From NCBI GenBank assembly GCA_013815575.1, contig JACDFX010000046.1:1-8363 (forward strand): 8,363 nt of DNA. The letters run 5' to 3'. The stretch's first letter is position 1, and each line of letters starts with the position of its first letter. This DNA comes from Rubrobacter sp. Its GTDB lineage: Bacteria; Actinomycetota; Rubrobacteria; Rubrobacterales; Rubrobacteraceae. Below the pieces are notes generated by a model. It was given only the letters and a program-made list of their open reading frames with translations, was not told the origin of the DNA and made no database searches. Shown piece by piece: positions 5,740 to 8,363 of the stretch. The translations under genes were made by a program, and so were the position numbers.

Positions 5740-6819
5740 ATAGAGCGTAGATCCCACAGGGCCGCCCCGAAGTCCCGCCGCGGGAAACCCTCCGGACGCT
5801 CCAAGAGATCCCAAAATCGGCCCAAAAAGCGCAGCGGCAGGACGCTTCCGGCCTGGATCACGCTCATCGGCTCCCTCTTTCTCCTCGTCATGGCCTTCGG
5901 CTTTATCTTCTTCGTGGCCCGCGGTTGCGTCGCCACCCAGGAGTCAACCCAGGTCCGCAAGTACGTCACGAGCGCCGACAGCCTCCTCAGCGACTCCTCC
6001 AACGCCGGCAGGGGCGAGTTGCAGGGCACCCTCAGGAACTCGGGGGGCGACCCGGGGATGGTTGACGAAGAGGCGCTGGCGGGGGTTGCCAACCTCTCCG
6101 ACAGGCTCTACACGCAGGCGCTGCAGAACGACGAAATACCCCCCGAGTTCGAGGATGCCCAGCCGTACCTGATCTCCGCCCTAGGCGTCCGCAAGGAGGC
6201 CACGGAGAACCTCGCGAGCGCGGCCACGGGTAGCGGGAACGGCTTCGGCGACGCCCTTGCGACCGCCGTCGAGGACTTCAGGACGAGCGACTCCATGATC
6301 GCCAACCACTACATCCCGGCCGTCCGGGATTCGCTGGAGCAGGCCGGCCAGACGGGGGATGGCGGCTACCTCGAAGCGCCCCGGCCCTTCATGGACTACC
6401 GTGAGATCGGCTTCGACGCAGCCTCCTCATCCTCCTCCACCCGCAGCGACCCGAGCGCCGTCCACGGCGTGCAGATAGACGCCGTCACCGTCGCCGGACG
6501 CCCGCTTTCCCCCGGGGGCGAGGTCGTGCTCACCGGCGACGACGAGCCGACCTTCGCCGTCACCGTCGCCAACGGCGGCGAGGCCCCGGAGTCCGCGGTG
6601 GACGTAGAGGTCATCCTCAACACGGACGCCGAGCGCCAGTCCAAGAACGCGACCGTGGGGCGAATAGAGCCCAAGGGGACGGCGACCGTCGAGATCGGCG
6701 GCTTCATCCCCGGTGCGCTCGAAGAGGCCGTCGAGACCACCGTCGAGGCCGGCCCCGTCAAGTACGAGAAGACCACGGAAAACAACACCCTGCAGGGGGC
6801 GGTCACGTTTGGCCTGTAA
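5740..6819 (+). CDS. Single-pass membrane protein with basic cytoplasmic head and extracytoplasmic Ig-like (CARDB-like) domain
   Basis: No named family is recognised for the whole protein. From the ATA at 5740 it has 359 residues. Residues 2-35 are strongly basic and rich in Arg, Lys and Ser, with no acidic residue after E2, 36-60 are one hydrophobic helix, and C63 follows it directly. By the positive-inside rule the N-terminus is cytoplasmic and the rest is outside. Residues 64-205 look mostly helical and polar. A serine-rich linker follows at about 220-230. The last 120 residues look like a beta-sandwich related to CARDB domains, with VTVANGGE, a VEVIL strand and TENNTLQGAVTF near the end. 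The ATG at 5890 (residue 51) would begin inside the membrane helix and discard the basic head, so it is unlikely to be the true start. The gene is divergent from the wall-synthesis operon, so a cell-envelope role is plausible but unproven. Confidence 0.8.
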   Translation: MERRSHRAAPKSRRGKPSGRSKRSQNRPKKRSGRTLPAWITLIGSLFLLVMAFGFIFFVARGCVATQESTQVRKYVTSADSLLSDSSNAGRGELQGTLRNSGGDPGMVDEEALAGVANLSDRLYTQALQNDEIPPEFEDAQPYLISALGVRKEATENLASAATGSGNGFGDALATAVEDFRTSDSMIANHYIPAVRDSLEQAGQTGDGGYLEAPRPFMDYREIGFDAASSSSSTRSDPSAVHGVQIDAVTVAGRPLSPGGEVVLTGDDEPTFAVTVANGGEAPESAVDVEVILNTDAERQSKNATVGRIEPKGTATVEIGGFIPGALEEAVETTVEAGPVKYEKTTENNTLQGAVTFGL

Positions 6820-6831
6820 AGGAGAGATCGG

Positions 6832-7113
6832 GTGGTAACGGCGATAGTCCTCGTCACGACCGAGGGGGAGCGCGTCCAGGAGGCGGCCCAGGCGATGCTC
6901 GCCGTTGAGGGCGTCACCGAGGCCTACTCCGTAACCGGCCCCTACGACCTCGTCGTCATGGTCCGCATCCCCGACTTCGAGAGCCTCGCCGACATCGTCC
7001 CCGAAAAGCTCGCACAAGTCCCCGGCGTCGCCCGCACCGAGACCATGGTCGCCTTCCGGGCCTACTCGAACTACGACCTGGACCGCGCCTGGAGCCTCGG
7101 GTTCGAGGAGTAG
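6832..7113 (+). CDS. Stand-alone Lrp/AsnC ligand-binding (RAM) domain protein
   Basis: A 93-residue protein consisting only of the alpha/beta RAM domain that forms the ligand-binding and oligomerising half of Lrp/AsnC regulators. The pattern AIVLVTTEG at residues 3-11, VEGVTEAYSVTGPYDLVV at 25-42, then PGVARTETMVAF at 64-75 follows the beta-alpha-beta repeat of the family. There is no helix-turn-helix, so it is not expected to bind DNA itself. It could form mixed oligomers with full Lrp proteins or sense amino acids, but the ligand is unknown. The start is GTG at 6832-6834, seven bases after AAAGGAG and 12 bases after the preceding stop, which indicates co-transcription with the membrane protein. 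Confidence 0.88.
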   Translation: MVTAIVLVTTEGERVQEAAQAMLAVEGVTEAYSVTGPYDLVVMVRIPDFESLADIVPEKLAQVPGVARTETMVAFRAYSNYDLDRAWSLGFEE

Positions 7114-7145
7114 GGCTTGAGGTTTTGAGGTATCGGGTTTCAGGT
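7114..7145 (+). repeat. Short run of degenerate 7-base repeats between the RAM and GNAT genes
   Basis: The spacer contains TTGAGGT (7117-7123), TTGAGGT (7125-7131), ATCGGGT (7132-7138) and TTCAGGT (7139-7145), which are variants of one TTnnGGT unit. The last copy includes the first two bases of the GTG start of the acetyltransferase. The run fills the whole intergenic gap. It could come from replication slippage or be part of a dispersed genomic repeat. Confidence 0.45.
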
Positions 7146-7674
7146 GGTTGAGATCGAGACGGAGAGGCTCCTGCTGCGTGGGTGGCGGGATGGGGACCTG
7201 GAGCCCTACGCCCGCATCTGCGCGGAACCGGAGGTTATGCTGTACATGGGGCGCGGCGCGATGGGCCGCGGGCAGACCGCGGAGAGCGTCGGGCGGTACG
7301 TGCGTCACTGGGAGAAGTACGGGTACGGGCTGTGGGCGGTCGAGGACAGGACTTCTGGCGCGTTTATCGGTAGGATCGGCCTGATGCGCCACGATGACTG
7401 GCCCGAAGGAGCGCACAAGACCGAGGTTGGCTGGTTGCTCGACCGCTCCTTCTGGGGCCGGGGCTTCGCAACCGAGGGCGCGCTGGCAAGCATCCGCCAC
7501 GGCTTTGAGGAATTGAAGTTGGGACGAATCATCAGCATCGCGATCCCCGGGAACCAGGCTTCGCTGCGCGTTATGGAAAAAGCAGGGCTAACCCACCGGG
7601 GGCAGGCTCGGTGGAAGGGTCTGGACGTGGTCTGGTACGCGATAGACCGTGAGAACAAACAGACCGGAAGCTGA
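7144..7674 (+). CDS. GNAT-family N-acetyltransferase (RimJ/RimL type)
   Basis: A 176-residue enzyme of the Acetyltransf_3 group, which moves the acetyl group from acetyl-CoA to an amine. It begins with the family hallmark TERLLLRGWRDGDLEPY at residues 6-22. The acetyl-CoA pyrophosphate loop is WGRGFATEGALA at 104-115, and NQASLRVMEKAGL at 137-149 is the typical distal motif. Length is normal for the family. The substrate cannot be told from sequence: ribosomal protein N-termini, antibiotics and small amines all occur. The start is GTG at 7144-7146. A stop codon 18 bases upstream in the same frame leaves no earlier choice. No close Shine-Dalgarno is present, only GAGG within the repeat about 13 bases upstream, so translation may be weak or coupled to the RAM gene. 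Confidence 0.92.
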   Translation: MVEIETERLLLRGWRDGDLEPYARICAEPEVMLYMGRGAMGRGQTAESVGRYVRHWEKYGYGLWAVEDRTSGAFIGRIGLMRHDDWPEGAHKTEVGWLLDRSFWGRGFATEGALASIRHGFEELKLGRIISIAIPGNQASLRVMEKAGLTHRGQARWKGLDVVWYAIDRENKQTGS

Positions 7675-7687
7675 CGCTTAAGACCTA

Positions 7688-8363
7688 GAGGGTGTTATGG
7701 ACCTGGACCGAGAATGCCGATTGCCTGACGCAGGAAGAGGCAGGCAAAAGCGACGAAGTGCAGCCCCGCAAGGGTCTCTCGGGCAGCCTTTCGTAGTCCT
7801 TGACCAGGCGCCTGAATCGCGTTGCCCACGCGAAATCGCGCTCCACCACCCAGCGGCGCGGCAAGAGCACGAACCCCCGCTTGGCTTCTTCGTGCTTGAC
7901 CACCTCCAGCCTCATGCCATGAGCCTCCGCCTCTTCGGCCGGTCGCTGCTCCCCGGTGTAACCCTGATCCACGTACGCTAGCTCCACCGACTCGCCCGTG
8001 GCCTCTTGTACGGCCGCGGCCAACTCTCCCACCCTGCCCCGCTCCTGCTCGTTGGCCGGGGTGACGAACAAGGCCAGCAGGTGCCCCAAAGTGTCCACCG
8101 CCGCGTGAACCTTGGAGCCGTTCTTGTGCTTGTGGCCGTCGTAGCCAGCTCGCGCCCCGCTCTGCGGGGTGGATCTGAGGGTGCGAGAGTCGAGCACGGC
8201 CGCCGTCGGCTCGGACGTCCTGCCCCTCGAAACGCGCAACAGCACGCGCAAATCGTGGACCATCGCCTCGAAGACGCCCGCATTGATCCACCTCCTCGTC
8301 TGCTGGTAGACGGCCTCCCACGGCGGCAGGTCGTGGGGCATGTAACGCCACGCAGATCCGGTG
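7688..8363 (-). mobile_element. IS5-family insertion sequence, 3' part; runs off the window
   Basis: The element holds a DDE transposase of IS5 type, transcribed towards the GNAT gene. Its end nearest the host gene is probably GAGGGTGTTATGG starting about 7688, directly after TA at 7686-7687. TA or CTAG targets and GGGTGTT-like tips are familiar in IS5-family elements. This boundary is inferred, because the opposite inverted repeat lies outside the window. The insertion falls only about a dozen bases after the acetyltransferase stop, so it does not break that gene but may have removed its natural terminator. Confidence 0.7.
7695..8363 (-). pseudogene. IS5-family transposase, truncated by the window edge and frameshifted near its C-terminus
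   Basis: The reading frame enters from beyond position 8363 with [19 protein letters not shown], the conserved N-terminal block of IS5 transposases, so the ATG at 8341 is internal and not the start. Counting from that Met, the DDE triad is D51 in VLDSRTL, D125 in YVDQGYTG and E167 in VVERDFAW, and the block around [20 protein letters not shown] is also typical. After DYERLPE at 182-188 the frame continues as RPLRGCTSS and stops at 7687-7685. In the neighbouring frame the expected ending, [20 protein letters not shown], is found and stops at 7697-7695. The shift is explained by an extra two bases in the CT repeat at 7775-7780 (GAGAGACC where GAGACC would keep frame). The catalytic residues survive but the C-terminal helix is lost. 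Confidence 0.85.

Noticed and set aside
5524..5814. Extension of the kinase frame upstream to 5814, adding about 97 residues
   Set aside because: It would run antisense through the whole tRNA-Leu, and the added residues show no kinase or signal features. The GTG at 5523 has a -10 box right before it and gives a normal kinase N-terminus.
5890..5892. ATG as the start of the membrane protein
   Set aside because: It lies in the middle of the hydrophobic helix, has no Shine-Dalgarno, and would discard an open basic head preceded by a strong ribosome binding site.
6427..7500. A 357-residue minus-strand open frame
   Set aside because: It overlaps three well-supported plus-strand genes in antisense, and its composition (Gly, Asp, Leu, Pro rich without motifs) is typical of GC-rich shadow frames.
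7721..7747. Perfect 7-base inverted repeat TTGCCTG/CAGGCAA as a terminator
   Set aside because: It has a 13-base loop, no following T-run on either strand, and lies inside the original transposase coding end, so chance is more likely.
7695..8351. A separate 218-residue protein in the second minus-strand frame of the insertion sequence
   Set aside because: Only its last 25 or so residues make sense, as the displaced end of the transposase. The rest is out-of-frame sequence.
1..8363. CRISPR array, riboswitch or rRNA
   Set aside because: No regularly spaced repeats, no long untranslated leader and no rRNA-like sequence were seen. Genes or the insertion sequence cover almost all bases.

Overview
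The window is GC-rich, tightly packed bacterial DNA. It looks like a deep-branching actinobacterium of the Rubrobacter type. This is inferred from gene order and protein character, not from a database match. The main evidence is a minus-strand cluster in the order FHA protein, FHA protein, PP2C phosphatase, SEDS (RodA/FtsW) protein, then the first codons of a probable class B penicillin-binding protein. This is the same order as fhaA-fhaB-pstP-rodA-pbpA of Mycobacterium and other actinobacteria, where pknA and pknB follow. As I recall, a tRNA-Leu(CAG) gene also lies beside the fhaA end of the M. tuberculosis locus, as one does here.

Left two thirds (1-5523, all minus strand, read from right to left). 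A Ser/Thr kinase with a large multi-pass membrane domain (5523-3931) is followed by FhaA-like (3924-3082), FhaB-like (3077-2574), PstP-like phosphatase (2571-1348), RodA/FtsW-like glycan polymerase (1335-34) and the first 12 codons of a PbpA-like protein (37-1, cut by the window edge). Gaps are 2 to 12 bases and stop codons sit in or beside the next ribosome binding site, so this reads as one translationally coupled operon. It links phospho-signalling (kinase writes, FHA domains read, PP2C erases) to peptidoglycan elongation. The unusual member is the first gene: its C-terminal half is eight or nine membrane helices instead of the PASTA repeats of PknB, and its kinase C-lobe is unusually short.

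Divergent centre (5524-5739). A 109-base region separates the kinase start from tRNA-Leu(CAG) (5633-5716, plus strand). It carries two TACAAT -10 boxes pointing away from each other. The kinase box is so close to its GTG, with no Shine-Dalgarno, that the mRNA is probably leaderless. On the other side, a ribosome binding site lies only 11 bases after the tRNA, so the tRNA probably shares its transcript with the next protein gene.

Right part (5740-7674, plus strand). There is a single-pass membrane protein with a basic cytoplasmic head and an extracytoplasmic Ig-like (CARDB-like) end, apparently starting at a rare ATA codon. A stand-alone Lrp/AsnC-type RAM domain protein and a RimJ/RimL-type GNAT acetyltransferase follow. 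At 7685-8363 the window ends inside an IS5-family insertion sequence on the minus strand. Its transposase keeps the DDE residues but has a two-base insertion that scrambles its C-terminus.

Only one of the nine protein starts that can be judged is ATG. Two (CTG for the PbpA-like gene, ATA for the membrane protein) are rare enough that automatic gene callers would probably misplace them.
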